DNA of 64,000 nt from Pseudomonas shirazensis (GCF_014268785.2 NZ_JABWRD020000002.1:336001-400000); one strand, 5' to 3'; shown: positions 36,801 to 48,234, counted from the stretch's first letter. A program made the numbers and translations. Notes: a model not told the origin generated them from the sequence alone.

Positions 36801-38090
36801 TCACGCGTTCGCGAGGGCAGCTTGCAGGTGCTCGGCCAGAGCATCCCAGGCTATGTTCTGTTGTTCGCCCTGGCCACGCAGGGGTTTGAAACCTACCACT
36901 TGTTGCGCCAGTTCGTCGTCCCCCATGATCAGGGCAAACAACGCCCCGCTCTTGTCGGCCTTCTTGAACTGGCTCTTGAAACTGCCGCCACCGGCGTTGA
37001 CCGCCAGGCGCAGGCCCGGTACCTGGTCACGCAACCGCTCGGACAGGCCCAGACCGGCCAGCTCGGCCTGCTCGCCAAAGGCGCACAGGTAAACGTCGAT
37101 CTGGCGACTGATCGACTCCGGGACCTTGCCCAGGGTGTCCAGCAGCAATATCAACCGCTCGATGCCCATGGCAAAGCCAACGCCAGTAGTCGGCTTGCCG
37201 CCCATCTGCTCGACCAGACCGTCGTAACGACCACCAGCACATACGGTGCCTTGGGCGCCGAGCTTGTCGGTGACCCACTCGAACACGGTCTTGCTGTAGT
37301 AGTCGAGGCCACGCACCAACTTGGTGTTGATCACGAAGGGAATGCCGGCAGCGTTCAGGCGAGCCTTGAGGCCCTCGAAGTGCACACGGGATTCTTCGTC
37401 CAGATAATCTTCCAGCTTCGGCGCGCCGACCAGCACGGCCTGGGTGCCCTGATCCTTGCTGTCGAGAATGCGCAGCGGGTTGCTCTTGAGCCGACGCTGG
37501 CTGTCTTCATCAAGCTGCTCAAGGCGCGCCGAGAGAAACTCGACCAGCGCGTCGCGATAGCGTGCACGGGCTTCGCTGGTGCCAAGGCTATTCAGCTCGA
37601 GCTTGACCGCGTCCTGAATGCCCAACTGGCCCCACAGGCGCCAGGTCAGCATGATCAGCTCGGCATCAATGTCCGGGCCATCCAGGTTAAACACCTCGAC
37701 GCCGATCTGGTGGAACTGGCGATAGCGGCCTTTTTGTGGGCGCTCGTGGCGGAACATCTGCCCGATGTACCAGAGTTTCTGCACTTGGCCGTTGCCGGTG
37801 ATGCCATGCTCGAGCACGGCGCGCACGCAGGCAGCGGTACCCTCGGGACGCAGCGTCAGCGAATCGCCGTTGCGGTCCTCGAAGGTGTACATCTCTTTTT
37901 CGACGATGTCGGTAACTTCACCGATCGAGCGTTTGAACAGCTCGGTGAATTCGACGATCGGCGTGCGGATCTGGCTGTAACCGTAGCCGTCCAGCAGACT
38001 GGCGACCGTGCCTTCGAAGTAACGCCACAGTGGCGACTGGTCAGGCAGGATGTCGTTCATGCCACGAATGGCTTGCAGCGATTTGCTCAC
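36801..38090 (-). CDS. hisS: Histidyl-tRNA synthetase
   Basis: 429 residues, class II aminoacyl-tRNA synthetase. Motif 1 is in [29 protein letters not shown], motif 2 is around [19 protein letters not shown] and [20 protein letters not shown], and the histidine-binding signature is [15 protein letters not shown] with [29 protein letters not shown] as motif 3. Anticodon-binding domain at the C-terminus. It is the usual gene in this Pseudomonas order between ispG and yfgM. Confidence 0.97.
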   Translation of the reverse strand: MSKSLQAIRGMNDILPDQSPLWRYFEGTVASLLDGYGYSQIRTPIVEFTELFKRSIGEVTDIVEKEMYTFEDRNGDSLTLRPEGTAACVRAVLEHGITGNGQVQKLWYIGQMFRHERPQKGRYRQFHQIGVEVFNLDGPDIDAELIMLTWRLWGQLGIQDAVKLELNSLGTSEARARYRDALVEFLSARLEQLDEDSQRRLKSNPLRILDSKDQGTQAVLVGAPKLEDYLDEESRVHFEGLKARLNAAGIPFVINTKLVRGLDYYSKTVFEWVTDKLGAQGTVCAGGRYDGLVEQMGGKPTTGVGFAMGIERLILLLDTLGKVPESISRQIDVYLCAFGEQAELAGLGLSERLRDQVPGLRLAVNAGGGSFKSQFKKADKSGALFALIMGDDELAQQVVGFKPLRGQGEQQNIAWDALAEHLQAALANA

Positions 38091-38114
38091 GAAAAGTCCT
38101 TTCGAATCTGTGTA

Positions 38115-39224
38115 TCAGCCGCGGGCGATCAGCGCCGCGTCGGCTTCGACCTTTTCGGCCGCTTTCTGGCGAATGAGCTTTTCCAGCTCCTCGACCAGGT
38201 TGTCGTTGTTCAGTTTCTGCGCAGGCTTGCCGTCGATGTAGATCAGGTTCGGCGTGCCGCCCGTCAAGCCAACATGGGCTTCCTTGGCTTCACCCGGGCC
38301 GTTGACCACACAACCGATCACGGCGACGTCCAGCGGGACCAGCAGGTCTTCGAGGCGCCCTTCGAGTTCGTTCATGGTCTTGACCACATCGAAGTTCTGC
38401 CGCGAACAGCTCGGGCAGGCGATGAAGTTGATCCCACGCGAGCGCAGGCGCAGCGACTTGAGGATGTCGTAGCCGACTTTGACTTCTTCGACCGGGTCGG
38501 CGGCGAGAGAGATCCGGATCGTGTCGCCGATGCCTTCGGCCAGCAGCATACCGAGGCCGACCGCAGATTTCACCGTCCCCGAACGCAAACCACCGGCTTC
38601 GGTGATGCCCAGGTGCAGCGGCTGGATGATCTGCTTGGAAAGCAGACGATAGGCTTCAACGGCCATGAACACGTCGGACGCCTTGACGCTGACCTTGAAG
38701 TCCTGGAAATCCAGGCGATCGAGGTGCTCGACATGGCGCAGGGCCGACTCGACCAGCGCTGCTGGGGTCGGTTCGCCGTACTTCTTCTGCAGGTCTTTTT
38801 CCAGCGAGCCGGCATTGACCCCGATGCGGATCGGAATACCACGATCGCGCGCAGCATCGACCACCGCGCGCACGCGGTCTTCACGGCCGATGTTGCCTGG
38901 GTTGATGCGCAGGCAATCAACGCCCAGCTCAGCCACGCGCAGGGCGATCTTGTAGTCGAAATGGATGTCGGCCACCAGCGGCACGCTGACTTGCTGCTTG
39001 ATCCGGCCGAAAGCCTCGGCGGCGTCCATATCCGGGACCGATACACGGACAATGTCGACACCGGCATCGACCAGGCGCTGGATCTGCCCGACCGTGGCTG
39101 CGACATCATTGGTGTCGGTATTGGTCATGCTCTGCACCGCGATAGGCGCATCACCGCCCACCGGCACATTGCCAACCCAGATCTTGCGGGTTTCGCGACG
39201 CTTGATTGGAGATTCGCCGTGCAT
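38115..39224 (-). CDS. ispG: HMB-PP synthase IspG (GcpE)
   Basis: 369 residues, (E)-4-hydroxy-3-methylbut-2-enyl-diphosphate synthase of the MEP isoprenoid pathway. The N-terminal TIM barrel starts at [28 protein letters not shown]; the [4Fe-4S] cysteines are in [12 protein letters not shown] and [12 protein letters not shown]. It needs electrons from a flavodoxin or ferredoxin and an intact isc pathway, which is nearby. Stop and next gene are three bases apart. Confidence 0.97.
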   Translation of the reverse strand: MHGESPIKRRETRKIWVGNVPVGGDAPIAVQSMTNTDTNDVAATVGQIQRLVDAGVDIVRVSVPDMDAAEAFGRIKQQVSVPLVADIHFDYKIALRVAELGVDCLRINPGNIGREDRVRAVVDAARDRGIPIRIGVNAGSLEKDLQKKYGEPTPAALVESALRHVEHLDRLDFQDFKVSVKASDVFMAVEAYRLLSKQIIQPLHLGITEAGGLRSGTVKSAVGLGMLLAEGIGDTIRISLAADPVEEVKVGYDILKSLRLRSRGINFIACPSCSRQNFDVVKTMNELEGRLEDLLVPLDVAVIGCVVNGPGEAKEAHVGLTGGTPNLIYIDGKPAQKLNNDNLVEELEKLIRQKAAEKVEADAALIARG

Positions 39225-39227
39225 GAG

Positions 39228-40256
39228 TTACTGCCCCAACTTCAGGCGAGCGGTTTCGCCACTGGTGAACGGTGCAACATCAACGGCCTGGCCGTTGTAG
39301 CTGATCTGAGCGCCACGGGCGAAGCCCAGGCGTACCGCGAACGGTGGTGTGCCGGTGACTTCCAGGCTGTCGCCCTTGCGCTTGGTGGCGTTGACCAGCA
39401 GCTTGCCGTTGGCATCGGTGACCTGAGTCCAGCAGTCTGCCGAGAACTGGATCGCGACACGGCCACTGCCGGCGGGGACTGGCGCTGCTGCTGCAGGTGC
39501 GCTGGGGGCTGTGGCGGCAACGGCTGGTGCGCTGACCGGCGCAGCTGGCGCAGGTGCAGTCGGTGCGGTGGCGGGATTATTGATCGCGGCCGGGGTCACC
39601 GGGGCGGCGGCAGTGCTCTCGGCGACCGCCGGGCTTGCCGGAATGGCTTCTTCGTTGGCTGAGCCACTGCTCTCGCCAGTAGTAGCCTGCTCCAATGGCA
39701 GCGGCGCACTCTGGCCTTGCTGGGCTTCGCTGACAGCCTGGTCTTCTGGCTCATCCAGCGGGTGAATCTGGGTGGTGCCGTCGGCGCTCTCGACTTCGAC
39801 GTGCTCCAGGGCGATTTTGCCAAGGTCGCTGTTGCGCAGGCTGCTTTGGTCCTTCCAGAGGAAGAAGCCGCCACCTACTACTGTTACCAGCAGAACCAGG
39901 CTGACAACGCGCATGACGTTGTGCGACAGGCGCACCGGTTCTTCGATTCGTCCCAGCGAGTGCACCTGGCTGCCTTGCGCGTGGGTGCCGGTGACCTGGT
40001 CAAAGGCGGCGACCAGAGGCGCCTGGTCCATGTCCATCAGCTTGGCATAGGCACGGATGTAACCACGGGCAAAGGTGTGCCCTGGCAGCTTGTCGAAGGC
40101 GCCGGATTCGAGATTGTTCAGCGAGCTCAGGGTCAGGTTGAGCTTGCGGGCTACCTCGGCCTGCGTCCAGTCGCGGTTTTCGCGGGCCTGGCGCAAGGTC
40201 TCACCGGGGTGCTGGTGAGTCGCTGCTGCTACTTCGGGATGCGCGGCTTTCATCAT
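39228..40256 (-). CDS. rodZ: RodZ, cytoskeletal protein with N-terminal HTH
   Basis: 342 residues. N-terminal helix-turn-helix (ETLRQARENRDWTQAEVARKLNLTLSSLNNLESG) binds MreB; a membrane helix (VVSLVLLVTVVGGGFFLW, about residue 115) links it to a long Ala/Pro/Thr-rich stalk and a C-terminal DUF4115 beta domain (AIQFSADCWTQVTDANGKLLV). It organises rod-shape growth. ATG 40256 overlaps the end of pilF in an ATGA; a second ATG lies three bases on. Confidence 0.9.
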   Translation of the reverse strand: MMKAAHPEVAAATHQHPGETLRQARENRDWTQAEVARKLNLTLSSLNNLESGAFDKLPGHTFARGYIRAYAKLMDMDQAPLVAAFDQVTGTHAQGSQVHSLGRIEEPVRLSHNVMRVVSLVLLVTVVGGGFFLWKDQSSLRNSDLGKIALEHVEVESADGTTQIHPLDEPEDQAVSEAQQGQSAPLPLEQATTGESSGSANEEAIPASPAVAESTAAAPVTPAAINNPATAPTAPAPAAPVSAPAVAATAPSAPAAAAPVPAGSGRVAIQFSADCWTQVTDANGKLLVNATKRKGDSLEVTGTPPFAVRLGFARGAQISYNGQAVDVAPFTSGETARLKLGQ

Positions 40257-41011
40257 TGCTCCGACAGGTATTGCTGATATTCCGGCGTACCGGGATAAAG
40301 TCGTTGTAATTGCTGGCCCAGTTCGGCCACCGTTGCCGGTTGCTCGAACACCCGCGCCAGGCGGCTGCCCATCAGCAGGCTGCGAGCATCCGGGGCGCTC
40401 AGTTGGCTGAAACGATCGTAGTAATCCCGGGCTGGCACATAATGCCTGTTTTCGTAGGACAACTCAGCCATTTCGAACAACGCTCGCGGTTGTCGTGGGT
40501 TCAGCTGCAAAGCCTTGTGTAGATGCGCCTGGGCATCATCGCGGCGACCTTGCCTGAGAACCGTCAGGCCAAGGTTTTCAAAGACGCGCGAGCGCTCAGG
40601 ATACAGGGTATCGGCAGCAGCCAGGCGAAACACTGACTCGGCTTCGGCAAAACGTTCCTGAGCATATAGGAAACTGCCATAGTTGTTGCGAATCCGGGTG
40701 TCATCCGGACTTTGCGCCAGCGCCTTGTGGAAATGCTCGGTGGCCAGCGTCGGCTCGCCCTCGGCCTGGAACACCAGCGCGAGCGCGGCATGCGCATCGG
40801 CATCACGGCTGTTCAGGGCAAGTGCCTTGACCAGCGGCGCCTTGGCCTGCTCGGTCAGACCTTGCTGCAAATAGCCCAGTCCCAACTGCACATACGCCCT
40901 GCCCGCCTCGGCCCGCCCCTGTTGGGTGGCCAACGGGTCATTGCTGCCGCCCGAAACGCAGCCGGCCAGCAGCAACAGGGTCAGCAGCGACAGCGCTGCG
41001 CGCAGGATCAT
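40253..41011 (-). CDS. pilF: PilF (PilW) type IV pilus biogenesis lipoprotein
   Basis: 252 residues. Lipoprotein signal with LAGC (cysteine 18), then six TPR motifs (RAYVQLGLGYLQQGLTEQAKAPLVKALAL, DADAHAALALVFQAEGEPTLATEHFHKAL, TRIRNNYGSFLYAQERFAEAESVF and others). In P. aeruginosa PilF is the pilotin that places the secretin PilQ in the outer membrane. It lies upstream of rodZ and downstream of rlmN in the order usual for the genus. Confidence 0.9.
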   Translation of the reverse strand: MILRAALSLLTLLLLAGCVSGGSNDPLATQQGRAEAGRAYVQLGLGYLQQGLTEQAKAPLVKALALNSRDADAHAALALVFQAEGEPTLATEHFHKALAQSPDDTRIRNNYGSFLYAQERFAEAESVFRLAAADTLYPERSRVFENLGLTVLRQGRRDDAQAHLHKALQLNPRQPRALFEMAELSYENRHYVPARDYYDRFSQLSAPDARSLLMGSRLARVFEQPATVAELGQQLQRLYPGTPEYQQYLSEQ

Positions 41012-41025
41012 CGCTGCCGGCCCGC

Positions 41026-42171
41026 TCAGTGACGCGCAGCGTTGTCGGCGATCTGCACGTCGTCATTGAGCTGACGCACAGCGATGTAACGCTCGCTGCG
41101 GCGGGTACGGTCCATGACCTGACCAACCAGCTGCCCACAAGCGGCGTCGATATCCTCACCACGGGTGGTACGGGTGGTGACATTGTAACCACCGTGGTGG
41201 AGCAGGTCCTGGAAGCGGCGGATTGCATTGTTGCTCGGCCGCTCGTAACCGGAGTGCGGGAACGGATTGAACGGGATCAGGTTGATCTTGCACGGGATAT
41301 CGCGCAGCAGGTCGATCATCTGCGTGGCATGCTCGGGCTGATCGTTGACGTCCTTGAGCAGGGTGTATTCGACGGTCAGTACACGCTTGCCACCGAGGGT
41401 GGCCATGTAGCCCATGCACGACTCGAGCAGCACCTTGAGCGGGTACTTCTTGTTGATTGGCACCAGCTTGTTACGCAGCTCGTCGTTCGGCGCGTGCAGC
41501 GACAGTGCCAGGGAAACGTCGATGTGCTTGGCCAGCTCGTCGATCATCGGCACTACGCCTGAGGTCGACAGGGTGACGCGACGCTTGGAAATGCCATAGC
41601 CCAGATCGTCCATCATGATCTTCATGGCGGCAATGACATTATCGAAATTGAGCAACGGCTCGCCCATGCCCATCATCACCACGTTGGTAATCGCGCGGTC
41701 GACTTTGGCCGGGATGGTGCCGAAGGATTTGTTCGCAAGCCACACCTGACCGATGACTTCGGCGGCGGTGAGGTTGCTGTTGAAGCCTTGCTTGCCTGTG
41801 GAGCAGAAACTGCAGTCCAGGGCGCAGCCCGCCTGCGACGATACACACAAGGTGCCACGGTCGTCGGTCGGGATGTAGACGGTTTCGACGCAGCTGCCGG
41901 AGGCAACGCGGATCACCCATTTGCGGGTGCCGTCGGCGGAAATGTCTTCACTGACCACTTCCGGTGGCCGAATCTCGGCAACAGCCTCGAGCTTTTCGCG
42001 CAAGACCTTGCCGACATTGGTCATGGCGGCGAAATCATCGACACCAAAATGGTGAATCCATTTCATTACTTGACCGGCACGGAAGCGCTTCTCGCCAATG
42101 GAGTCGAAGAATTGTTCCATTTCCGGCTGGGTCAGACCCAACAGGTTGATTTTGCCAGTAGATGTCGTCAT
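41026..42171 (-). CDS. rlmN: RlmN: 23S/tRNA A2503/A37 methyltransferase
   Basis: 381 residues, radical-SAM enzyme. The CxxxCxxC motif is visible in [15 protein letters not shown], preceded by [10 protein letters not shown]. The mechanistic cysteine pair includes the C-terminal ...[10 protein letters not shown]-terminal accessory domain includes [29 protein letters not shown]. It methylates C2 of A2503 in 23S rRNA and A37 in some tRNAs. Confidence 0.96.
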   Translation of the reverse strand: MTTSTGKINLLGLTQPEMEQFFDSIGEKRFRAGQVMKWIHHFGVDDFAAMTNVGKVLREKLEAVAEIRPPEVVSEDISADGTRKWVIRVASGSCVETVYIPTDDRGTLCVSSQAGCALDCSFCSTGKQGFNSNLTAAEVIGQVWLANKSFGTIPAKVDRAITNVVMMGMGEPLLNFDNVIAAMKIMMDDLGYGISKRRVTLSTSGVVPMIDELAKHIDVSLALSLHAPNDELRNKLVPINKKYPLKVLLESCMGYMATLGGKRVLTVEYTLLKDVNDQPEHATQMIDLLRDIPCKINLIPFNPFPHSGYERPSNNAIRRFQDLLHHGGYNVTTRTTRGEDIDAACGQLVGQVMDRTRRSERYIAVRQLNDDVQIADNAARH

Positions 42172-42199
42172 GGATTCACCCTCACCCGTAAGCTTTCGC

Positions 42200-42625
42200 T
42201 TAGCGAGCGGTTACCTCGGTAGCTGCGAAGAAGTAAGCGATTTCGCGAGCGGCAGCAGCTTCGGAGTCCGAACCGTGAACGGCGTTGGCGTCGATCGATT
42301 CAGCGAAGTCAGCACGGATGGTGCCGGCAGCAGCTTCTTTAGGGTTGGTAGCGCCCATCAGCTCACGGTTCAGAGCGATGGCGTTTTCGCCTTCCAGAAC
42401 CTGAACAACAACTGGGCCGGAGATCATGAAGGCAACCAGATCACCGAAGAAACCGCGCTCGCTGTGCTCAGCGTAGAAGCCTTCGGCTTCGGCTTTGGAC
42501 AGTTGCTTGAGTTTCGAAGCGACGATTTTCAGACCAGCTTCTTCGAAGCGCGAAGTGATCTTGCCGATGACGTTTTTAGCAACTGCGTCAGGCTTGATGA
42601 TCGAGAAAGTACGTTGAACAGCCAT
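42200..42625 (-). CDS. ndk: Nucleoside diphosphate kinase
   Basis: 141 residues. The phosphohistidine is H117 in NAVHGSDSE, with [14 protein letters not shown] at the start and the Kpn loop [16 protein letters not shown]. It transfers the terminal phosphate between nucleoside di- and triphosphates. Length fits. A terminator-like hairpin just upstream on this strand separates it from the isc cluster. Confidence 0.97.
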   Translation of the reverse strand: MAVQRTFSIIKPDAVAKNVIGKITSRFEEAGLKIVASKLKQLSKAEAEGFYAEHSERGFFGDLVAFMISGPVVVQVLEGENAIALNRELMGATNPKEAAAGTIRADFAESIDANAVHGSDSEAAAAREIAYFFAATEVTAR

Positions 42626-42650
42626 GGTAACTCCAGAAAATTGAGTATTA

Positions 42651-42683
42651 CGAAAAATTAAACCCGCGAATTATACGCGGGTT
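42651..42683 (-). terminator. Terminator of the isc cluster
   Basis: On the minus strand AACCCGCG TATAATT CGCGGGTT (42661-42683) is followed by TAATTTTT. It stands between iscX and ndk and is a good Rho-independent terminator. Confidence 0.85.
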
Positions 42684-42713
42684 CCAGGGGAATGCCTAAC
42701 CTGCAGGTGACGC

Positions 42714-42914
42714 TCAGTCGGCTTCTTCGATCCAGGCCCCCTGGATCGCCTCAAGCACCTTCTCTCCGCCGCGTGTCGGATCGTCGCTGAACTCTGGCAG
42801 AGCCACTACCCAGCGGTGCAGATCGAGGAAATTCACATAACGAGGATCGACCTCCGGCTTGCTTTCTGCAAGCTGGATGGCGATCTCAAGTACATCAACC
42901 CATTTCAGACTCAT
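42714..42914 (-). CDS. iscX: IscX (YfhJ), Fe-S assembly accessory protein
   Basis: 66 residues, typical for IscX, a small acidic protein that binds IscS and iron and tunes Fe-S assembly. Core: LKWVDVLEIAIQLAESKPEVDPRYVNFLDLHRWVVALPEF. It is the last gene of the isc cluster. Confidence 0.93.
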   Translation of the reverse strand: MSLKWVDVLEIAIQLAESKPEVDPRYVNFLDLHRWVVALPEFSDDPTRGGEKVLEAIQGAWIEEAD

Positions 42915-42929
42915 GCCAGCCTCCAGGCT

Positions 42930-43271
42930 TCAGTGCGGCGCTTCGGCGGCGTGGTTGAGCGAATACTTGGGGATTTCGATGGTCAGGTCGGTATCACCGA
43001 CGACCACCTGGCAACCCAACCGGGACTGCGCTTCCAGGCCCCAGGCCTTGTCCAGCATGTCTTCTTCGAGCTCGTCGGCTTCGTCGAGCGAGTCAAAGCC
43101 CTTGCGCACGATGCAGTGGCAGGTGGTGCAGGCCTTGACCCCGCCGCAGGCGCTTTCCATCTCGATGTGATGGTCGTGGGCCAGCTCCAGGATGTTGGTC
43201 CCGGTTGCGACTTCCACGGTCAGCCCTTCGGGGCAAAACTTCTCATGCGGCAGGAATGTCACCAGCGGCAT
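42930..43271 (-). CDS. fdx: Isc-type [2Fe-2S] ferredoxin
   Basis: 113 residues. The [2Fe-2S] cysteines are C42, C48 and C51 in ACGGVKACTTCHC and C87 in RLGCQVV. This is the adrenodoxin-like ferredoxin of the isc cluster, the electron donor for cluster assembly. It sits between hscA and iscX with gaps of a few bases. Confidence 0.95.
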   Translation of the reverse strand: MPLVTFLPHEKFCPEGLTVEVATGTNILELAHDHHIEMESACGGVKACTTCHCIVRKGFDSLDEADELEEDMLDKAWGLEAQSRLGCQVVVGDTDLTIEIPKYSLNHAAEAPH

Positions 43272-43274
43272 CGA

Positions 43275-45137
43275 TTACTCCTCGATCTCATTCAGGTTGC
43301 GCCCGGCCAGTGCGGCTTTGACCGTCGAATCAAGGCGACGGGCGGCAAATGCATCGGTCACCTGCGACAGACGCTTGGTCTGTTGCTCGATGGCAGGGCC
43401 ATCGGTGCCGGCCAGCAAATCACGTAGTTGTTGCATCTGGAAGCCAATGGCTTCGCGCTCTTCGGCGCTCAGCAGGCGCTCGCCGTCGGCGTCAAGCGCA
43501 CCCTGCACCGCTTCGAGCAGGCGTTCGCCGTCGACCTGGTGCTCGCGCAACTGGCGGGCATGCTTGTCGGTGCCGGCGTGCTCGAACGAATCCTTGAGCA
43601 TGCGGGCGATTTCACCGTCGGTCAGGCCGTACGACGGCTTGACCTGAATGCTTGCTTCCACGCCCGAGCCCAGTTCGCGCGCAGCGACGCTGAGCAGGCC
43701 ATCGGCGTCGACCTGGAAGGTCACGCGGATCTTCGCCGAGCCGGCGACCATCGGCGGAATCCCACGCAGTTCGAAGCGCGCCAGCGAGCGGCAGTCGCTG
43801 ATAAGTTCGCGCTCACCCTGCAGGACGTGGATCATCATGGCCGTCTGGCCATCTTTGTAGGTGGTGAATTCCTGAGCGCGGGCCACCGGGATCGTGGTGT
43901 TGCGCGGGATCACCTTTTCCATCAGGCCGCCCATGGTCTCCAGACCGAGCGACAGCGGGATCACGTCGAGCAACAGCAACTCGCCACCTTCGCGGCGGTT
44001 GCCAGCGAGGGTATCGGCCTGGATCGCGGCGCCAATGGCGACTACCTGATCAGGGTCGATCGAGGTCAGCGGAGCACGGCCGAAGAGGCCACCGACGGCT
44101 TCACGCACACGCGGTACGCGAGTCGAACCACCGACCATTACCACTGCAACCACTTCTTCGAGCTCGACCCCACTGTCACGCACGGCGCGGCGGCAGGCCT
44201 TGAGGCTACGGGCGATCATCGGCTCGATCATCGCTTCGAAGTCTGCCCGGCTCAACTCACCCTGCCAGTCACCGTGGGCAACGCGCACGCTGGCGGCATC
44301 GGTCAGGGCTTCCTTGGCCGCGCAAGCGGTCTGCAGCAGTTGACGCTGAGTCGCTGGATCCAGATCAGCCGACAAACCGGCCTGCTCAATGATCCAGCTG
44401 GCAATCGCGTGATCGAAGTCGTCACCACCCAGGGCGGTATCGCCACCGGTGGCCAGCACTTCGAAGACGCCCGCAGTCAGGCGCAGGATGGAGATATCGA
44501 AGGTACCGCCGCCCAGGTCGAAGATCGCCACCAGGCCTTCAGCGTTCTGGTCCAGGCCATAGGCCACGGCCGCAGCAGTCGGCTCGTTGAGCAGGCGCAA
44601 CACGTTCAGCCCGGCAAGCTTGGCGGCGTCTTTGGTCGCCTGGCGCTGAGCATCGTCGAAGTAGGCCGGGACCGTGATGACCGCACCTACCAGGTCGCCG
44701 CCAAGGGTTTCCTCGGCGCGCTGACGCAGCACCTTGAGGATGTCGGCAGACACTTCGACCGGGCTTTTCGGGCCTTGTACGGTTTCGATGAACGGCATGT
44801 GCGACTCGCCACCGACAAAACGGTATGGCAGTTGCTCGCCGAGCTGCTTGACGTCGGCCAGGCCGCGTCCCATCAGACGCTTGACCGAAAGGATGCTGTT
44901 GAACGGGTCGCTTGGCGCTGCTTCGCGCGCAGCCTGGCCGACTTCGACAGCCGCCTCCAGGTAGCGCACAGCCGATGGCAGGATGACCTGCCCCTCGGCA
45001 TCGGGCAGCGGTTCGCTGCGGCCGCTGCGCACGGCAGCAACCAGAGAATTGGTAGTACCCAGGTCAATCCCTACCGCCAGGCGGCGCTGGTGCGGCTGGG
45101 GGCTTTGACCGGGTTCGGCGATCTGCAGTAGGGCCAT
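43275..45137 (-). CDS. hscA: HscA, Hsp70-type chaperone for Fe-S assembly
   Basis: 620 residues. Hsp70 nucleotide-binding motifs: [48 protein letters not shown] and [14 protein letters not shown]; substrate-binding domain in the C-terminal third. It works with HscB on IscU (LPPVK motif). It follows hscB by 41 bases. Confidence 0.96.
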   Translation of the reverse strand: MALLQIAEPGQSPQPHQRRLAVGIDLGTTNSLVAAVRSGRSEPLPDAEGQVILPSAVRYLEAAVEVGQAAREAAPSDPFNSILSVKRLMGRGLADVKQLGEQLPYRFVGGESHMPFIETVQGPKSPVEVSADILKVLRQRAEETLGGDLVGAVITVPAYFDDAQRQATKDAAKLAGLNVLRLLNEPTAAAVAYGLDQNAEGLVAIFDLGGGTFDISILRLTAGVFEVLATGGDTALGGDDFDHAIASWIIEQAGLSADLDPATQRQLLQTACAAKEALTDAASVRVAHGDWQGELSRADFEAMIEPMIARSLKACRRAVRDSGVELEEVVAVVMVGGSTRVPRVREAVGGLFGRAPLTSIDPDQVVAIGAAIQADTLAGNRREGGELLLLDVIPLSLGLETMGGLMEKVIPRNTTIPVARAQEFTTYKDGQTAMMIHVLQGERELISDCRSLARFELRGIPPMVAGSAKIRVTFQVDADGLLSVAARELGSGVEASIQVKPSYGLTDGEIARMLKDSFEHAGTDKHARQLREHQVDGERLLEAVQGALDADGERLLSAEEREAIGFQMQQLRDLLAGTDGPAIEQQTKRLSQVTDAFAARRLDSTVKAALAGRNLNEIEE

Positions 45138-45178
45138 GCTTATCTAGCTACCTTAGGCGTTGTCACGGCAACACCGGG

Positions 45179-45691
45179 TTAATCGTCGAGGCGCTCTTCG
45201 AGCTGGCGCACTTCCTGGGCGAGCTTGTCGAGAAACTGCATGCGGCGCATCAGGCGCTCGGCCTGTTCACGCTGCGCAGCATCATCCCAGCAGGCGGCGA
45301 ATTCCTCGAACAGCGTATCTTGCGCGAGCTTGAGGCGCTTCTTGAATACCGCGACACCGTCGAGGTCGGTCAGCTCTTCAAGTTCTTCACGCAGCTCCAT
45401 CTGCTGCAACAGGAAGGCCGGATCATGTACGGTGACTTCCTGCGGCACTTCGTGGCCACTGATGGCCAGCAGATAGCGCGCCCGACGGGGGGCGCTGCGC
45501 AAGGTCTGATAGGCGTCGTTCAACGCTGCCGAGTTTTCCAGGGCGACACGCTGCTCGCGCTCGGAAGCATCGGCGAAGCGGTCGGGATGGACCTCACGGG
45601 CAAGTTCGCGGTAACGAACGGCCAGTTGCTCGAGGTCCAGGCGAAAGCCCGGCTGCAGATTGAACAGGGCAAAATGACAAGGAGTACCCAC
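45179..45691 (-). CDS. hscB: HscB, J-type co-chaperone for Fe-S assembly
   Basis: 170 residues. N-terminal J domain ([40 protein letters not shown], containing the HPD motif) and a C-terminal three-helix domain that binds IscU. I chose GTG 45691 (GAGG six bases upstream), close to the iscA stop at 45700; the longer frame to 45730 overlaps iscA and adds an unrelated N-terminus. Confidence 0.93.
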   Translation of the reverse strand: MGTPCHFALFNLQPGFRLDLEQLAVRYRELAREVHPDRFADASEREQRVALENSAALNDAYQTLRSAPRRARYLLAISGHEVPQEVTVHDPAFLLQQMELREELEELTDLDGVAVFKKRLKLAQDTLFEEFAACWDDAAQREQAERLMRRMQFLDKLAQEVRQLEERLDD

Positions 45692-45699
45692 ATCAAGCC

Positions 45700-46023
45700 T
45701 CAAACATTGAAGCTTTCGCCGCAGCCACATTCACCGCGCACGTTGGGGTTGTTGAACTTGAAGCCTTCGTTCAACCCTTCCTTGACGAAATCGAGCTCGG
45801 TGCCGTCGAGGTAAACCAGGCTTTTCGGGTCAATGATGACCTTCACGCCGTGGTTCTCGAAGACCTCGTCTTCGCCTGCCACTTCGTCGACGAACTCCAG
45901 CACGTAGGCCAGGCCCGAGCAACCGGTGGTGCGCACGGCCAGGCGAATGCCTTCACCCTTGCCACGCCCGTCGAGGGAGCGCCGCACGTGGTTGGCGGCG
46001 GCTTCTGTCATGCTGATAGCCAT
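45700..46023 (-). CDS. iscA: IscA, A-type Fe-S carrier
   Basis: 107 residues, with the three cysteines of A-type carriers: C35 in TTGCSGLAY, and C99 and C101 in ECGCGESF near the end. It carries or repairs [4Fe-4S] clusters. It lies between iscU and hscB. Confidence 0.95.
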   Translation of the reverse strand: MAISMTEAAANHVRRSLDGRGKGEGIRLAVRTTGCSGLAYVLEFVDEVAGEDEVFENHGVKVIIDPKSLVYLDGTELDFVKEGLNEGFKFNNPNVRGECGCGESFNV

Positions 46024-46052
46024 CGGAACTCCTTAGCGTCCAGTCAAACGAC

Positions 46053-46439
46053 TCAGATCAAGCCTTTTTTCTGCTTGTAATCGCGTACGGCCGCCTTGAT
46101 GGCGTCCTCGGCGAGTACCGAGCAGTGGATCTTGACCGGTGGCAGCGCCAGCTCTTCAGCCAGCTGGGTGTTCTTGATGGTCTCGGCTTCGTCCAGGGTC
46201 TTGCCCTTCATCCACTCGGTGGCGAGGGAGCTGGAAGCGATAGCCGAACCGCAGCCATAGGTCTTGAACTTGGCGTCTTCGATAACGCCCTGCTCGTTGA
46301 CCTTGATCTGCAGACGCATCACGTCACCGCAGGCCGGCGCGCCGACCATGCCGGTACCGACGTCCGGGTCTTCAGCGTCCATCTTGCCGACGTTGCGCGG
46401 GTTTTCGTAGTGGTCGATGACTTTTTCACTGTATGCCAT
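46053..46439 (-). CDS. iscU: IscU, Fe-S scaffold
   Basis: 128 residues. Cluster-ligand cysteines C37 (GAPACGDVM), C63 (TYGCGSAIA) and C106 (KIHCSVLAEDA), with LPPVK at residues 99-103 for HscA. Assembles [2Fe-2S] and [4Fe-4S] clusters with sulfur from IscS. Confidence 0.97.
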   Translation of the reverse strand: MAYSEKVIDHYENPRNVGKMDAEDPDVGTGMVGAPACGDVMRLQIKVNEQGVIEDAKFKTYGCGSAIASSSLATEWMKGKTLDEAETIKNTQLAEELALPPVKIHCSVLAEDAIKAAVRDYKQKKGLI

Positions 46440-46485
46440 GGTGCAATTCCTTCCTCATCAGGTAGCCGCTCTTGCCGGCGACTGC

Positions 46486-47700
46486 TTAGTGGGCGGCCCA
46501 CTCGATCTTGGAGATATCGACGCCGTCTTTGTACATGTCCCACAGCGGCGAAAGTTCGCGCAGCTTGGTGACAGCCTTGCAGACTTCCTGCGCGGCGTAG
46601 TCGACTTCTTCTTCGCTGGTGAAGCGGCCGAAGGAGAAGCGGATCGAACTGTGTGCCAGCTCGTCGTTGCGGCCCAGGGCGCGCAGTACGTACGACGGTT
46701 CGAGCGAAGCGGAGGTGCAGGCCGAACCGGACGATACCGCGATGTCCTTGAGGGCCATCAGTAGCGACTCGCCTTCAACGTAGTTGAAGCTCAGGTTCAG
46801 ATTGTGCGGCACGCGCGCAGTCTGGCTGCCGTTGACGTACAGCTCTTCGAGGTTGGAAACCTGCTTGAAGAAGCGATCGCTCAGTGCCTTGATGCGGGCG
46901 TTCTCGCTGGCCATCTCCTGCTTGGCGATGGCAAATGCCTCACCCATGCCGACGATCTGGTGCGTAGGCAGTGTGCCGGAACGCATGCCGCGCTCGTGAC
47001 CACCGCCGTGAATGATTGCCTCCAGACGCACGCGCGGCTTGCGGCTGACGTACAGCGCGCCGATACCTTTAGGGCCGTAGGCCTTGTGCGCGGAGAACGA
47101 CATCAGGTCGACCTTGAGCTTCTGCACGTCGATCTCGACCTTGCCGGCCGATTGTGCAGCGTCAACATGGAACAGCACGCCGCGGGCACGGGTCAGTTCA
47201 CCGATTGCAGCGATGTCGTTAATCGAGCCAACTTCGTTGTTGACGTGCATCAGCGAGACCAGAACGGTGTCATCGCGCAGCACCGCTTCAACCATGCCCG
47301 GGGTAACGATGCCGTCTTCGCCTGGCTCGAGATAGGTCACTTCAAAGCCTTCACGCTCGAGCTGACGAGCGGTATCGAGCACGGCTTTGTGCTCGATTTT
47401 GGAGGTGATGATGTGCTTACCCTTGGTCTGATAGAAGTGCGCAACGCCTTTGATCGCGAGGTTGTCGGACTCGGTGGCACCGCTGGTCCAGACAATTTCA
47501 CGCGGATCGGCGTTGATCAGCTCAGCCACCTGGCGACGGCCGTTTTCGACCGCTTCTTCAGCGCGCCAGCCAAACACGTGGGAGCGCGACGCCGGGTTAC
47601 CAAAGTTGCCGTCGACCAGCAGGCATTCGGCCATCTTCTGGGCAACGCGTGGGTCGACCGGCGTGGTCGCGGAGTAATCGAGGTAGATCGGCAACTTCAT
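46486..47700 (-). CDS. iscS: IscS, cysteine desulfurase
   Basis: 404 residues. PLP lysine K206 in [12 protein letters not shown] and the persulfide-forming cysteine C328 in [14 protein letters not shown]. It supplies sulfur to IscU and to tRNA thiolation enzymes. Between iscR and iscU, with 42 bases to iscR. Confidence 0.97.
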   Translation of the reverse strand: MKLPIYLDYSATTPVDPRVAQKMAECLLVDGNFGNPASRSHVFGWRAEEAVENGRRQVAELINADPREIVWTSGATESDNLAIKGVAHFYQTKGKHIITSKIEHKAVLDTARQLEREGFEVTYLEPGEDGIVTPGMVEAVLRDDTVLVSLMHVNNEVGSINDIAAIGELTRARGVLFHVDAAQSAGKVEIDVQKLKVDLMSFSAHKAYGPKGIGALYVSRKPRVRLEAIIHGGGHERGMRSGTLPTHQIVGMGEAFAIAKQEMASENARIKALSDRFFKQVSNLEELYVNGSQTARVPHNLNLSFNYVEGESLLMALKDIAVSSGSACTSASLEPSYVLRALGRNDELAHSSIRFSFGRFTSEEEVDYAAQEVCKAVTKLRELSPLWDMYKDGVDISKIEWAAH

Positions 47701-47742
47701 TGAATATCTCCTATCAGGCGGTGGCGTCGCTCGTGACCAATG

Positions 47743-48234
47743 TCAGTCGACGGCGGACGTCTCAATCTTGTCCAGCTGGGCGGATCGACCTGCAACACGG
47801 CGCAGGTCCTGGCGATGAGCGACTTCTTGCACCTCACGGCGCTTGACGAGGTCGGCCAGGCTGATGCCACTGAGGAATTCATGGATCTGCTGACTGAGGT
47901 CACACCACAGGTGGTGGGTCAGGCAGGTATCACCGGCATGGCAGTCACCCAGGCCCTGGCAACGGGTAGCGTCGACCGATTCGTTGACCGCGTCGACGAC
48001 CTGGGCAACCTGGATGGTTTCCATGCCGCGCGACAGCTGATAGCCGCCGCCTGGACCGCGCACGCTGGAAACCAGGCTGCTGCGGCGCAGCTTGGCGAAC
48101 AGCTGCTCCAGATAAGAGAGGGAGATGCCCTGGCGCTCGGAAATATCGGCCAGTGACACCGGCCCATGCTGCGCGTGCAACGCCAGGTCAAGCATGGCGG
48201 TCACTGCGTATCGGCCTTTGGTAGTCAGTCGCAT
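47743..48234 (-). CDS. iscR: IscR, Fe-S regulator of the isc cluster
   Basis: 163 residues, Rrf2 family. N-terminal winged helix ([51 protein letters not shown]) and [2Fe-2S] ligands C92, C98, C104 and H107 ([17 protein letters not shown]). With its cluster it represses the operon. The region upstream has a canonical promoter overlapped by a type 1 IscR-like site. Confidence 0.95.
   Translation of the reverse strand: MRLTTKGRYAVTAMLDLALHAQHGPVSLADISERQGISLSYLEQLFAKLRRSSLVSSVRGPGGGYQLSRGMETIQVAQVVDAVNESVDATRCQGLGDCHAGDTCLTHHLWCDLSQQIHEFLSGISLADLVKRREVQEVAHRQDLRRVAGRSAQLDKIETSAVD

Noticed and set aside
36639..39662. A 1007-codon open frame on the plus strand opposite yfgM, hisS, ispG and rodZ
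   Set aside because: It is the antisense shadow of four certain genes in GC-rich DNA, with no domain, and crosses all their boundaries.
43428..45131. A 567-codon open frame opposite hscA
   Set aside because: Antisense shadow; hscA is certain.
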